Made by a program: the position numbers and the translations under genes
Notes under the pieces: generated by a model
Told to the model about the DNA's origin: nothing
Databases searched by the model: none
The model's input: the letters and a program-made list of their open reading frames with translations, nothing else
In this document: piece after piece, positions 8,582-17,465 of the stretch
How positions within the stretch are numbered: position 1 is the stretch's first letter
Layout: each line of letters starts with the position of its first letter
NCBI GenBank assembly: GCA_963669315.1
Contig: OY770021.1
Span: 1-64,000 of the forward strand
DNA from: SZUA-547 sp963669315
Lineage (GTDB): Bacteria > Pseudomonadota > Alphaproteobacteria > Rhodobacterales > Rhodobacteraceae
DNA length: 64,000 bases
Direction of reading: 5' to 3'

Positions 8582-9231
8582 ATTACGCCCGGCAAATCAT
8601 TGAAACCGCCCGCAAGATGAACTTGACGGGCATCAACCGTGGGACATCGGGAAATGTTTCGGCGCGGCGCGAGGACGGGCAGGGGATTCTGATCACCCCC
8701 TCCGGCGTCGAATATGATGTGATCGAAGAGCCCGACATCGTCTCGATGGATTGGACCGGGAAATGGGGTTGCAAGCGGCCCGGGCGCAAACCATCTTCTG
8801 AGTGGCGGTTCCATCTCGACATTCTGAAGTCGCGACCCGAGTTCGGAGGCGTCGTTCACGCGCACCCGGTTCACGCCACCGCGCTCGCCGCGCATGGCAA
8901 GGGGATCAACGCGTTTCACTACATGGTCGCCGTCGCGGGCGGGGCGGACATCCGCTGCGCGCCCTACGCCACATTTGGCACACAGGCGCTGTCGGATGCT
9001 GTTCTGGAGGCGCTTGCAGACCGCAAGGCCTGCCTGATGGCGCATCACGGGCTTTTGGCCTGCGGACGCGACCTGGCGCAAGCGCTGGAAGTCGCGGTAG
9101 AGGTTGAAACACTGGCCGCGCAATACCTCGCCGCGCTGGCGATCGGGGAGCCACCAACCCTTGATGACACGGAAATGGCCGAAATATTGCGCAAATTCGA
9201 CGCTGGATACGGATATGGAGCATCGGAATAG
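8578..9231 (+). CDS. Class II aldolase/adducin family protein, likely methylthioribulose-1-phosphate aldolase
   Basis: A 217-residue class II (zinc) aldolase: GTSGNVSAR near residue 22, the metal-binding VVHAHPVHATALA near 95, and AHHGLLACG with the third histidine near 157. The ATG overlaps the mtnA stop as ATGA. In the DHAP shunt described for Rhodospirillum rubrum and some E. coli, an aldolase of this family splits 5-methylthioribulose-1-phosphate (or the 5-deoxy analogue) into DHAP and an aldehyde, instead of the MtnB dehydration. Coupling to mtnA makes that role likely; MtnB (a related fold) and fuculose-phosphate aldolase are the alternatives. Confidence 0.85.
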   Translation: MNYARQIIETARKMNLTGINRGTSGNVSARREDGQGILITPSGVEYDVIEEPDIVSMDWTGKWGCKRPGRKPSSEWRFHLDILKSRPEFGGVVHAHPVHATALAAHGKGINAFHYMVAVAGGADIRCAPYATFGTQALSDAVLEALADRKACLMAHHGLLACGRDLAQALEVAVEVETLAAQYLAALAIGEPPTLDDTEMAEILRKFDAGYGYGASE

Positions 9232-9336
9232 GGGCCGGGCATTGATCCTCACCCCTCGACCCGCTTATGAAAAGCAGCCGCGCCGAAGCAAAGAAGCCCT
9301 TCGACTGAAACAGTTTCGCGCATCTGGGAGTGAAAA

Positions 9337-10293
9337 ATGTCCGATCGGGACCTGAAAGACCGCGCGCAACGCCACCCGGAAAAAGCGCACCGTCCGGATC
9401 AACCGGTATTGAAGAAACCAAAATGGATCCGCGTGAAGGCTCCGGGTTCGAAAGGCTATTTCGACACCAAGAAAGTCATTCAGGACCACGGGCTTTCGAC
9501 CGTGTGTCAGGAGGCTGGCTGCCCGAATGTCGGCGAGTGTTGGAGCCAGGGCCACGCCACCATGATGATCATGGGCGAGATCTGCACCCGCGGCTGCACC
9601 TTCTGCAACGTCGCCACGGGACGGCCGGACACGCTGGACGCGTTCGAGCCCGCCAAAGTCGCGCAAGCGGTCGATAAGCTTGGCCTGAACCATGTGGTCG
9701 TCACCTCGGTCGATCGCGACGATCTGGCCGATGGCGGCGCCGACCACTTCGCCCGCACCATCCGAGCCATCCGACGCAAGCGGCCCGAGACCACCATCGA
9801 AGTGCTGACACCCGATTTCCTGAAGTGCGAGGACTCCGCGCTAGAGGTCGTCGTCGAAGCCAAGCCAGACGTCTTCAACCACAATCTGGAGACCGTGCCG
9901 GGCCTCTATCCGGAAGTCCGCCCCGGCGCGCGCTATTTCCACTCGCTACGGCTATTGCAGAGGGTGAAAGAGATCGACCCCTCCGTCTTCACCAAATCCG
10001 GCATCATGGTCGGCCTGGGCGAAGACCGCCAATCGGTGCTGCAGGTGATGGACGACATGCGCGCGGCGGATGTGGATTTCCTGACCGTCGGCCAATATCT
10101 ACAACCGACGCCCAAGCACCACCACGTCGACAGGTTTGTGGAGCCGGAAGAGTTCGAGAGCTACGAGAAGACCGCCTTCGCCAAGGGCTTTCTGATGGTC
10201 TCCGCCACGCCGCTCACCCGCTCCAGCTATCACGCGGGCGATGATTTTGAGAGGCTGCGCGCCGCGAGAGAGGCGAAGCTGGCGGGGGTGTAA
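9337..10293 (+). CDS. lipA: Lipoyl synthase
   Basis: Radical-SAM enzyme inserting two sulfur atoms into octanoyl groups on lipoyl domains. The auxiliary cluster motif CQEAGCPNVGEC (C-x4-C-x5-C) and the radical-SAM triad CTRGCTFC are both intact. The protein has 318 residues, the normal length. C-terminal SSYHAGDDF carries the conserved serine that ligates the auxiliary cluster. A START-domain gene downstream on the plus strand is a common neighbour in alphaproteobacteria; here a minus-strand hpt sits between them. Confidence 0.97.
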   Translation: MSDRDLKDRAQRHPEKAHRPDQPVLKKPKWIRVKAPGSKGYFDTKKVIQDHGLSTVCQEAGCPNVGECWSQGHATMMIMGEICTRGCTFCNVATGRPDTLDAFEPAKVAQAVDKLGLNHVVVTSVDRDDLADGGADHFARTIRAIRRKRPETTIEVLTPDFLKCEDSALEVVVEAKPDVFNHNLETVPGLYPEVRPGARYFHSLRLLQRVKEIDPSVFTKSGIMVGLGEDRQSVLQVMDDMRAADVDFLTVGQYLQPTPKHHHVDRFVEPEEFESYEKTAFAKGFLMVSATPLTRSSYHAGDDFERLRAAREAKLAGV

Positions 10294-10297
10294 GCCC

Positions 10298-10834
10298 TCA
10301 CCCCTCCATCTTCACCGCGCCGACATAGGGCAGGTTCCGATTGCGCTGGGCGTAGTCGATGCCATAGCCGACGACGAATTCGTCGGGGATTTCGAACCCG
10401 GTCCAGCGCGCCTCCATCTTCACCTCGCGGCGCGAGGGCTTTGAAAGCAGCGTGCAGATCTCCATCCGGTTCGGCTTTCGGGCCGCCAGTTGTTTCAGAA
10501 CCGCCTTCATGGTCAGCCCGGTATCGATGATGTCCTCGACCACCAGCACGTCCAGCCCCTCGATCGGCGCGCGCAGGTCTTTCAGAAACCGCACCTCTCG
10601 CGAGCTTTCCATCGCGTTCTCATAAGATGAGACTTCGAGGAAATCGACCTCCACCGGAAGGTCCAGCTTGCGCACGAGATCGGCGATGAAAACGAAGGAG
10701 CCGCGCAGCAGCCCGACTACCACCAGTTTCTCCGTATCCTGGAAATGCGCATTGATCTCGGCCGCCAGCGCGTCTATCCGCTTTGATATCTCCTCCGCCG
10801 TGATCATCGGCTCAACAGTGTAGGCTTGGCTCAT
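10298..10834 (-). CDS. hpt: Hypoxanthine phosphoribosyltransferase
   Basis: A 178-residue type I phosphoribosyltransferase salvaging hypoxanthine (and often guanine) with PRPP. The PRPP-binding loop LVVEDIIDTGLT is clear near residue 100, as is the flexible-loop region SSYENAMES near 70 and the C-terminal base-binding EIPDEFVVGYGIDY. It converges on lipA with only four bases between stops, and starts about 110 bases from the divergent START-domain gene. Confidence 0.93.
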   Translation of the reverse strand: MSQAYTVEPMITAEEISKRIDALAAEINAHFQDTEKLVVVGLLRGSFVFIADLVRKLDLPVEVDFLEVSSYENAMESSREVRFLKDLRAPIEGLDVLVVEDIIDTGLTMKAVLKQLAARKPNRMEICTLLSKPSRREVKMEARWTGFEIPDEFVVGYGIDYAQRNRNLPYVGAVKMEG

Positions 10835-10943
10835 GGTCCTCGCGCCCCCGGCATTCGATCCAGCTTGCAGAGTGCCGCGAGTCGGGCCGCCGCGGCAATA
10901 TCGCCTGTGTGCGATGCGCAGAGAAACGGCAGCATAATCCGGG

Positions 10944-11408
10944 ATGCCGACGCACGCGGAGATACGCCAGCTGCCCTACGCCCCGGCCGAGATGTATGAG
11001 CTGGTCGCTGATGTCGCCCGCTATCCCGAATTTCTACCCTGGTGCGCGGGCGCCCGCATTCGTGGCTTTCACACCGCCCCGGACGGCGCACACAAGGTGC
11101 TCGACGCCGATCTGGTGATCTCTTTCAAGGTGTTTCGAGAGCGGTTTCGCAGCGAAGTCACGTTGCGGCCTGAGGAGACGCGGATCGACGTCAAATACCT
11201 CGATGGGCCGTTCCGCTATCTCAACAATCACTGGAAGTTCTCGCCACATCCGGACGGCGGCTGCAACGTCGATTTCTTCGTCGACTTCGAGTTCAAATCG
11301 AAGGCGCTGCAAAAGCTGATCGGCGTCGTTTTTAACGAGGCGATGATGCGGATCGTGCGCGCGTTCGAAGATCGCGCAGCGGAGCTCTACGGAAAAGAAA
11401 ACGCCTGA
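10944..11408 (+). CDS. COQ10/RatA-type START-domain protein
   Basis: A 154-residue polyketide-cyclase/START-like protein. It opens with PYAPAEMYELVADVARYPEFLPWC, the family's hallmark, and ends with a long helix NEAMMRIVRAFEDRA. In mitochondria and alphaproteobacteria such proteins bind ubiquinone and help respiration; in E. coli the homologue is named RatA and was proposed to affect ribosome assembly. The coenzyme-Q role seems the better fit by lineage, but the sequence alone does not decide. Confidence 0.88.
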   Translation: MPTHAEIRQLPYAPAEMYELVADVARYPEFLPWCAGARIRGFHTAPDGAHKVLDADLVISFKVFRERFRSEVTLRPEETRIDVKYLDGPFRYLNNHWKFSPHPDGGCNVDFFVDFEFKSKALQKLIGVVFNEAMMRIVRAFEDRAAELYGKENA

Positions 11409-11453
11409 GCCGTTTCCAGCCCAGGCGCTTCCCTCACTGTCGCAACTCGTTGG

Positions 11454-12668
11454 TTACGAAACCCAGTCGTAGGCCTGCTCGCCATGGCTGGTGTAATCGA
11501 GGCCTTCGACCTCTTCCTCTTCGCTGACTCGAAGCGGGTAGACCAGAGAGCTGACCTTGACCAGCACAACTGTGACGACCAACGTGAAGACGCCCACGGC
11601 CGCCAGCGCGATCAGCTGTGTAGACAGGCCCTGGCCCTCAGACAAGCCGCCGCCGCCCAAGCTTTCAGCGGCCAGGATCGGCGCCATGAGGGTGCCGAAA
11701 ATGCCGCCGACGCCGTGGACTGCGAAAACATCAAGCGTATCGTCGATCTTGAAGCGATCTTTCACCCAACCGACGAACAGCTGGCAGAGGACGCCAGCCA
11801 CGGCGCCGATAATCAGCGCGCCGATCGGGCCGACAAAGCCGCTGGCGGGCGTGATCGAGGCGAGGCCTGCGATGGTGCCGGTGACGAGGCCGACCATCGA
11901 GACTTTGCCATATCTGATCTTCTCGAACAGCGCCCAGCTCAGCGAGGCCGTCGCGGCGGAGATATGCGTGACGACCAGCGCCATCGCCGCGCCGCCGTCA
12001 GCGGCCAACTGAGAGCCCGCATTGAAGCCGAACCAGCCGACCCACAGCATGGAGGCACCGATCATGACCATGCCCGGATTGTGCGGCGGTTTCAGATCGC
12101 CACGGGAAAAGCCGCGGCGTCCGCCCAGCATTACGGCGATGACCAGCGCGGCGATGCCCGCGGTCTCATGCACGACGATACCGCCGGCGAAATCCATCAC
12201 GCCCATCTGGCCCAGCCAGCCGCCGCCCCAGACCCAATGGGTGACCGGCGCATAGCAGAACAGCATCCACAGACCCGAGAACAGCATCACGAAACCGTAG
12301 CCGATACGCTCAACATAAGCGCCGACGATCAGGGCGGGGGTGATGATCGCGAAGGTCATCTGGAAGGCGAAGAACAGCACTTCGGGCAGGGTTCCCGACA
12401 ATGCGTCGGTACCGACGCCGATCAGGAACATTTTCTCCAGGCCGCCCCACCAGTTGTTCAGCGGGCCTCCATCTCCAAAAGCGATCGAGTAGCCGGCCAC
12501 CAGCCAGAGGATCGACATCAGGCAGGCGATGGAGATGCACTGCATCAGAACGCTCAGCACGTTCCGCGCGCGCACCAGCCCGCCATAGAACAGCGCCAAT
12601 CCCGGCAATGTCATAAAAAGAACCAGCGCCGTCGCGACGATGATCCAGGCGGTATCCGCTCCGTTCAT
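11454..12668 (-). CDS. amt: Ammonium transporter
   Basis: A 404-residue Amt/MEP/Rh channel with about 11 membrane segments. Landmarks are the N-terminal FMTLPGLALFYGGLVRARN, the pore region HWVWGGGWLG and DFAGGIVVHETAGIAALV, and DDTLDVFAVHGVGGIFGT with the second pore histidine. It moves ammonium into the cell at low nitrogen. A glnK gene usually sits beside amt, but none is adjacent here. GGGGGATAAGCAAGA before the ATG provides the ribosome site. Control by the NtrBC system encoded 4 kb away is likely but inferred; I found no convincing sigma-54 promoter in the 216 bases upstream. Confidence 0.95.
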   Translation of the reverse strand: MNGADTAWIIVATALVLFMTLPGLALFYGGLVRARNVLSVLMQCISIACLMSILWLVAGYSIAFGDGGPLNNWWGGLEKMFLIGVGTDALSGTLPEVLFFAFQMTFAIITPALIVGAYVERIGYGFVMLFSGLWMLFCYAPVTHWVWGGGWLGQMGVMDFAGGIVVHETAGIAALVIAVMLGGRRGFSRGDLKPPHNPGMVMIGASMLWVGWFGFNAGSQLAADGGAAMALVVTHISAATASLSWALFEKIRYGKVSMVGLVTGTIAGLASITPASGFVGPIGALIIGAVAGVLCQLFVGWVKDRFKIDDTLDVFAVHGVGGIFGTLMAPILAAESLGGGGLSEGQGLSTQLIALAAVGVFTLVVTVVLVKVSSLVYPLRVSEEEEVEGLDYTSHGEQAYDWVS

Positions 12669-12884
12669 TCTTGCTTATCCCCCGAATTTCGCGCCAATCC
12701 TGCAGACGCCCAAGCATTTCGAGGCCCGTCGCTACAGTGCGAGTGGCGCGTAAGCAAGCAGATGAGCCGAATTCGGGCCGCGGCATCGAAGCCGTCAAAT
12801 ATTTTGGCTAATTAATAGGCGATTTTTTGCGCAATTATCATGCTTGTAGCGACAATCGACTAATATTTTTGCACATTTGTCGAA

Positions 12885-13376
12885 TTATTGAGACTTGGCG
12901 ACCGACTGCAACAGCCGAAGCGCGGCCATCACACTCTCCCGCCTGACATTCGCGCGACCGATTGCGCCGAATCGCTTCTCGACATGCGATATGTCGCCTT
13001 TTTTCGCAGCGGCGGCGAAATGCACTAGGCCCTCGGGCTTGGATTCGGTTCCTCCGGGGCCTGCGACGCCTGTGATCGCGACAGCCACATCGGCGCGGCT
13101 ATGCGTCAGAGCGCCCTCAGCCATCGCACGCGCGACAGGTTCGCTGACCGCGCCGTGTGTTTCGATCAGCGCCGGGTCCACGCCCAGAAGTTCAGCCTTG
13201 GCCTCATTCGAGTATGTGACAAAGCCGCGCTCCACCACGTCGGATGACCCCGGCACTTCCGTCAAAGCGCCGGACACTAGGCCTCCGGTGCAGCTTTCCG
13301 CGGTTGCGACTTTCAGCCCCTCGGCGCGCGCCTTTGCCAGCATCGCCTCGGCCAGCGTGAAAATCTCGTCATCCAT
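12885..13376 (-). CDS. CinA C-terminal family nicotinamide-nucleotide amidase
   Basis: A 163-residue protein equal to the PncC/CinA C-terminal domain alone: ATAESCTGGLVSGALTEVPGSS near residue 28, and AITGVAGPGGTESKPEGLVHFA near 105. This domain deamidates NMN to nicotinate mononucleotide in pyridine-nucleotide recycling. The start at 13376 overlaps the end of pgpA by 8 bases (ATGGATGA); an upstream in-frame ATG at 13391 would overlap by 23. Last gene of the ispDF-pgpA-cinA operon. Confidence 0.9.
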   Translation of the reverse strand: MDDEIFTLAEAMLAKARAEGLKVATAESCTGGLVSGALTEVPGSSDVVERGFVTYSNEAKAELLGVDPALIETHGAVSEPVARAMAEGALTHSRADVAVAITGVAGPGGTESKPEGLVHFAAAAKKGDISHVEKRFGAIGRANVRRESVMAALRLLQSVAKSQ

Positions 13377-13899
13377 ATACGAACCATCCATGCGCGATCG
13401 CGGCCGCGATCAGCATCACCGCACCCGCCAGAACTCCAGCGACCACATCGTCCAGCATAACGCCCAGCGCGCCGGGCGCGCGCTCGGCCCAACTGACCGG
13501 CCACGGTTTCAGAATATCGAACAGGCGGAACAGTACGAATCCGCCGACCCACCCCGGCCACGGAAACAGGTGACTGGGCGCCTCCATCATCGTCAGCGCG
13601 ATCGAGAGCGGCGCGATTGCGATCAATTGCCCCGCCACCTCATCAATCACGATGTCCGAGGGGTCATGCGCATCCTCACCCGCCGCCGCGCGACGCTCCA
13701 ACTCCACCTTCGTCGCCCAAAGCCCCACTGCGAAGGCCAGCGCGATCCCGGCGACATAGAGATAGGCGCCGCCGAGGAAATGAAGCAGATACGCAAAGGG
13801 CAGGGTGGCCAGAGATCCGACCGTGCCCGGCGCTTTGGGCGACTTGCCCGTATAGAACCAGGTGGAGATCACCTCGGCCGTTCGTTCGACCCCGGTCAT
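13369..13899 (-). CDS. pgpA: Phosphatidylglycerophosphatase A
   Basis: Dephosphorylates phosphatidylglycerol phosphate at the inner membrane. The protein has 176 residues, with several membrane helices, the PgpA motif KAPGTVGSLATLP near residue 20, DIVIDEVAGQLIA near 83, and RLFDILKPWPVSWAE near 125. The ATG overlaps the ispDF stop (ATGA) and the gene's end overlaps cinA, so the three genes form a tightly coupled operon. Confidence 0.94.
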   Translation of the reverse strand: MTGVERTAEVISTWFYTGKSPKAPGTVGSLATLPFAYLLHFLGGAYLYVAGIALAFAVGLWATKVELERRAAAGEDAHDPSDIVIDEVAGQLIAIAPLSIALTMMEAPSHLFPWPGWVGGFVLFRLFDILKPWPVSWAERAPGALGVMLDDVVAGVLAGAVMLIAAAIAHGWFVYG

Positions 13900-15191
13900 T
13901 CCGCGGCCCCCATCGGCAACATGATGGTCGCCGTCGCAATCGCCGCGATGCCTTCTTCGCGCCCGGTGAAGCCCAGTCGTTCCGTCGTCGTCGCCTTGAC
14001 GCTGATCCTGTCCACGGGAACGTTTAAAACTTCCGCAAGGCGCGCGCGCATCGCCTCCGAATGCGGTGTAATCTTGGGGCGCTCACAAAGAATAGTCAGA
14101 TCTATATTGCTGATTTTCCCGTTCTTTTTCGCCACCAGATCGTGCGCATCCGAGAGAAAGATCGCGGAGTCTGCGCCCTTCCACTGCGGATCCAACGGAG
14201 GAAAGCGCCGCCCGATATCGCCAGCGCCCAAGGCGCCATAGATCGCATCGCAGAGCGCATGAAGCGCTACATCTCCGTCGGAATGAGCGGTGAACCCCTT
14301 GTCGTGCGGCACTTTCACGCCGCACAGCATGACATGATCGCCAGCACCGAAGGCGTGCACGTCAAAACCTTGACCGACCGCGGTTCGCATCATGCGCTCC
14401 ATGCCGTCCCTTTCTCTGGCCAACCGCTCCGCACGGACGAAGTCCGCCGGCGTCGTCACCTTGAAGTTCTCCGCCTCACCGTCGACGAAGACAACCGGGA
14501 CACCGGCCTGAATGGCGACCTCCGCATCATCCGGCGCGCTGTTATCCGCCGCCTCGCGATGCGCAGTGTAGATTGTATCAAAGTCAAAACCCTGCGGCGT
14601 CTGCGCCCGCCACAGCCCATCGCGCGAAACCAACCCGCCGCAGCGACCCTCCTGATCCTCTCGACGCAGGGCATCGACCACGCGAAGCGCCGCGCAGGCG
14701 CCCGGCGAATGCTCAAGCGCCGCTGCTACGCGATCAAACAGACCGGCCGTCGCGAAAGGGCGGGCGGCGTCATGGATCAACACGCGGGCGGGGGGCGATT
14801 CATCAAGCAGAGCCTCCAGCCCGGCGCGAACGCTGGCTGCGCGCTCAGCGCCGCCGGCGACCGGCGGAAGCAGCTTCAACGAGGCGGCCTCGGACAGATG
14901 AATTTCAACGCTGCCATAGTCGGCCTGCGCGTCGGCGCCGATCACCACTTGAATGCGCCCGACAGAGGCAGAGGAGGCCGCCGCTTCGATCGTGTGCGCC
15001 AACATCGGCTTACCCGCGATCTCCCGATACTGTTTTGGCGGGCCGTCGCCCGCGCGGGTTCCGCGGCCGGCGGCGACGATAACAACGTCTGCGATCAGGT
15101 TCGCACCAGCCTCACTGCCTATAGAGGCTGCATCCTCAATATTCGCATCCGGCGTTCCGCCTTCGCCCTTTGCGCCGTCCAAGGTCTTCAC
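13896..15191 (-). CDS. ispDF: Bifunctional IspD/IspF isoprenoid synthesis enzyme
   Basis: A 431-residue fusion typical of alphaproteobacteria. The IspD part (about residues 33-255: VVIVAAGRGTRAGDGPPKQY, later VLIHDAARPF) makes CDP-methylerythritol; the IspF part (about 272-431: GQGFDVHAFG with metal ligands, HSDGDVALHALCDAIYGALGAGDIG) cyclises the phosphorylated intermediate. Together they perform two non-consecutive steps of the MEP pathway. The first ~32 residues are a Gly/Ala/Glu-rich leader not expected in the family; no ATG, GTG or TTG closer to the conserved strand was evident. Confidence 0.95.
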   Translation of the reverse strand: MKTLDGAKGEGGTPDANIEDAASIGSEAGANLIADVVIVAAGRGTRAGDGPPKQYREIAGKPMLAHTIEAAASSASVGRIQVVIGADAQADYGSVEIHLSEAASLKLLPPVAGGAERAASVRAGLEALLDESPPARVLIHDAARPFATAGLFDRVAAALEHSPGACAALRVVDALRREDQEGRCGGLVSRDGLWRAQTPQGFDFDTIYTAHREAADNSAPDDAEVAIQAGVPVVFVDGEAENFKVTTPADFVRAERLARERDGMERMMRTAVGQGFDVHAFGAGDHVMLCGVKVPHDKGFTAHSDGDVALHALCDAIYGALGAGDIGRRFPPLDPQWKGADSAIFLSDAHDLVAKKNGKISNIDLTILCERPKITPHSEAMRARLAEVLNVPVDRISVKATTTERLGFTGREEGIAAIATATIMLPMGAAE

Positions 15192-15288
15192 GCGTCTCAG
15201 CTCTCTTCAATCCGCGCGACCGGTTTCGCGCAGGGCGACGCTATCTACAGGGGCCAATTGAAACAACCGGCCGCTTGCCGACCGCCCA

Positions 15289-16347
15289 ATGACGCTGTAT
15301 CAACGTATTTCTGCACAAGGAATAAGCAACTTGGCGTTTCCGCTCTCAAATTCGACAAATGGTCCGCTGGTCCTTCTCGCGCCCATGGCCGGGATTACCG
15401 ACCTTCCGTTTCGGCGGCTTGTCACGCGCTATGGCGTGGACCTCGCCACATCGGAGATGGTGGCGAGCAGGGAATTTCTGACCGCCAAGCCCTCCGCGCA
15501 GGCCCGCGCCGAGATCGACGGCGACATCACGAATTGTTCGGTGCAGATCGCGGGATGCGAGGCGCGCTGGATGGCCGAGGCGGCGAAAGCTGTCGAAGCG
15601 CGCGGCGCGCGGATCATCGACATCAATATGGGCTGCCCGGCGAAAAAGGTGACCAGAGGGCTCAGCGGCTCCGCGCTGATGCGCGACCTTGATCATGCGC
15701 TTTTACTGATTGATGCGGTCGTCGACGCCGTTTCGGTTCCCGTCACGCTGAAAATGCGACTTGGCTGGGACGACGCTTCGATCAACGCGCCAGAACTCGC
15801 GCGCCGGGCGGAAGCCGCCGGAGTGCGTATGATCACCGTGCATGGCCGGACGCGTTGCCAGTTCTACAAGGGCGAGGCGAATTGGAGCACCGTGCGCCCG
15901 GTCGTAGAGGCCGTCTCGGTCCCCGTCATCGTCAATGGCGACATCCAGACCACAGCAAATGCGCGGGCCGCGCTGTCAGCCTCTGGCGCGGCGGGGGTAA
16001 TGATCGGTCGAGGCGTACAGGGCGCGCCCTGGAAACCAGCGCAAATTCGCGCGGCCTTGCGAGGAGATCAATTTGTCCAGCCGACGCCCGCCGAACATGC
16101 GGACCTTATTCAGGAGCACCTCCAGGCGATGCTGGCGTTCTACGGGCCTTATCTTGGCGTTCGCTGCGCGCGCAAGCATCTGACCTGGCATCTGGAGCGG
16201 CTGGAGCATGTATTCCCCGGCCAGCGGGCGCTGCGAAACATTCTGGTGCGGATCAACGACTCCGAGACCGTTTTGCAAACGCTTCGCGAAGGGCTGGCGC
16301 CGGTCTACTCGTTGAGCGGGGAGGGCGCGTTGCGCGCCGCCGCATGA
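15289..16347 (+). CDS. dusB: tRNA-dihydrouridine synthase B
   Basis: A 352-residue FMN enzyme reducing uridine in the tRNA D-loop. Motifs are LLAPMAGITDLPFRRL near residue 30, DINMGCPAKKVTRG with the catalytic cysteine near 110, and ITVHGRTRCQFYKG near 185. A start at ATG 15289 adds a short leader; TTG 15331 would give a start closer to the conserved strand. The stop overlaps ntrB (ATGA at 16344), the usual alphaproteobacterial dusB-ntrB coupling. Confidence 0.94.
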   Translation: MTLYQRISAQGISNLAFPLSNSTNGPLVLLAPMAGITDLPFRRLVTRYGVDLATSEMVASREFLTAKPSAQARAEIDGDITNCSVQIAGCEARWMAEAAKAVEARGARIIDINMGCPAKKVTRGLSGSALMRDLDHALLLIDAVVDAVSVPVTLKMRLGWDDASINAPELARRAEAAGVRMITVHGRTRCQFYKGEANWSTVRPVVEAVSVPVIVNGDIQTTANARAALSASGAAGVMIGRGVQGAPWKPAQIRAALRGDQFVQPTPAEHADLIQEHLQAMLAFYGPYLGVRCARKHLTWHLERLEHVFPGQRALRNILVRINDSETVLQTLREGLAPVYSLSGEGALRAAA

Positions 16348-17465
16348 CCGGGAACATCGATTTTGAGGTGATCTGGAGCGCCCTGCCGGAACCTGCGCTG
16401 ATTCTAGACAAGGACGACCAGTTCCTTGCTCTCAACGGCGCGGCGGAGTTGTTCCTTTCAGCATCGGAGTCCAGCCTGATCGGAAAGCCGATTAAAAAGT
16501 TCACCGGCGAGGGCAGCCGGCTGATGGATGTGTTGCAGCAATCGCGCCGAAATGGATCATGGCTGGCGGAGTATGGCGTTGATTTGTCATGGCGCGACCG
16601 GCCGGCCACGCAAGTCGACCTGCAGGCGACGCCGATCCATGAGCGCCCAGACGACATGCTCTTGTTGATCCATCCACGCTCAATCGCGGAAAAGATGGAT
16701 CGCACATTGGTGCACAGGGGCGCCGCCCGGTCAGTGATCGGCATGGCGGCGATGCTGGCGCATGAGATCAAAAACCCGCTGGCCGGAATATCGGGCGCAG
16801 CTCAGTTGCTTGAGATGAACGCGGACCAGAACGACCGCGAACTTGCGATCCTGATCAGAGAAGAAACAGCTCGCATCGAGGCGATCCTCCAGAAAGTCGA
16901 TCAGTTCGGAGATATTCGTCCGCCCGCCCGAACGCCTGTGAACGTGCATGACATATTGGATCAGGCGAAACGGGCCGCCGCCGCTGGCTACGCCAGTCAT
17001 GTCCGCTTTAAGGACGAATACGACCCGTCGTTGCCGATGACCGCCGGCGACGGTACGCAGCTGATGCAGGTCATTCAGAACCTGATCAAGAATGCGGCCG
17101 AGGCGGCACCGAAGATCGGCGGCGTGATCTCGCTGTCCACAGCCTATCGCACTGGTGTCAAAATGGCGGCAGGCGGTGGAAAGAGAGAGAGCCTTCCATT
17201 GCAGGTGACGATCACCGACAACGGTCCGGGCGTGCCCAACGACCTGAAGCCAAGCATTTTCGACCCATTCGTCACGTCCAAGTCCAGTGGGACCGGTCTT
17301 GGCCTCGCTCTGGTCTCCAAAGTGATCGCCGATCATGGCGGTGTCGTCGAATGCGAATCCGAGCCCGGAAAGACAAGCTTTCGGTTGATGCTTCCGCAGT
17401 GGAAGGAACCGAAACCGCCGCTGCTCAAGCGACTGACGCGCAGAAAAAGGGAGGCGAAATCGTGA
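16344..17465 (+). CDS. ntrB: Nitrogen regulation sensor histidine kinase NtrB
   Basis: A 373-residue cytoplasmic kinase. It has a PAS domain at about residues 1-110, the dimerisation/phosphoacceptor helix AHEIKNPLAGISGAAQLLE with His about 140, and the ATPase lid with NLIKNAAEAA (N box), TDNGPGVP (G1) and GTGLGLALV (G2). With PII proteins it phosphorylates NtrC under nitrogen limitation. The start overlaps dusB by ATGA; the stop overlaps ntrC by GTGA. No membrane segment is present, as expected. Confidence 0.95.
   Translation: MTGNIDFEVIWSALPEPALILDKDDQFLALNGAAELFLSASESSLIGKPIKKFTGEGSRLMDVLQQSRRNGSWLAEYGVDLSWRDRPATQVDLQATPIHERPDDMLLLIHPRSIAEKMDRTLVHRGAARSVIGMAAMLAHEIKNPLAGISGAAQLLEMNADQNDRELAILIREETARIEAILQKVDQFGDIRPPARTPVNVHDILDQAKRAAAAGYASHVRFKDEYDPSLPMTAGDGTQLMQVIQNLIKNAAEAAPKIGGVISLSTAYRTGVKMAAGGGKRESLPLQVTITDNGPGVPNDLKPSIFDPFVTSKSSGTGLGLALVSKVIADHGGVVECESEPGKTSFRLMLPQWKEPKPPLLKRLTRRKREAKS

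Noticed and set aside
11484..12815. Long open frame (443 codons) on the plus strand opposite amt
   Set aside because: Low-complexity Asp/Gln/Arg-rich translation lying exactly opposite a well-conserved transporter; a shadow of GC-rich codon usage.
12669..12884. Sigma-54 promoter or NtrC site before amt
   Set aside because: The best candidate (TTGGCGCG on the minus strand) lacks a matching -12 GC element; not good enough to annotate.
12895..14241. 448-codon plus-strand frame opposite cinA and pgpA
   Set aside because: Shadow frame over three overlapping conserved genes.
14061..15692. 543-codon plus-strand frame opposite ispDF running into dusB
   Set aside because: Covers two real genes in other frames and has no domain signal.
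15855..16343. Upstream extension of the ntrB frame into dusB
   Set aside because: It is the shifted frame of dusB; the ATGA overlap at 16344 and the PAS domain starting there fix the real start.
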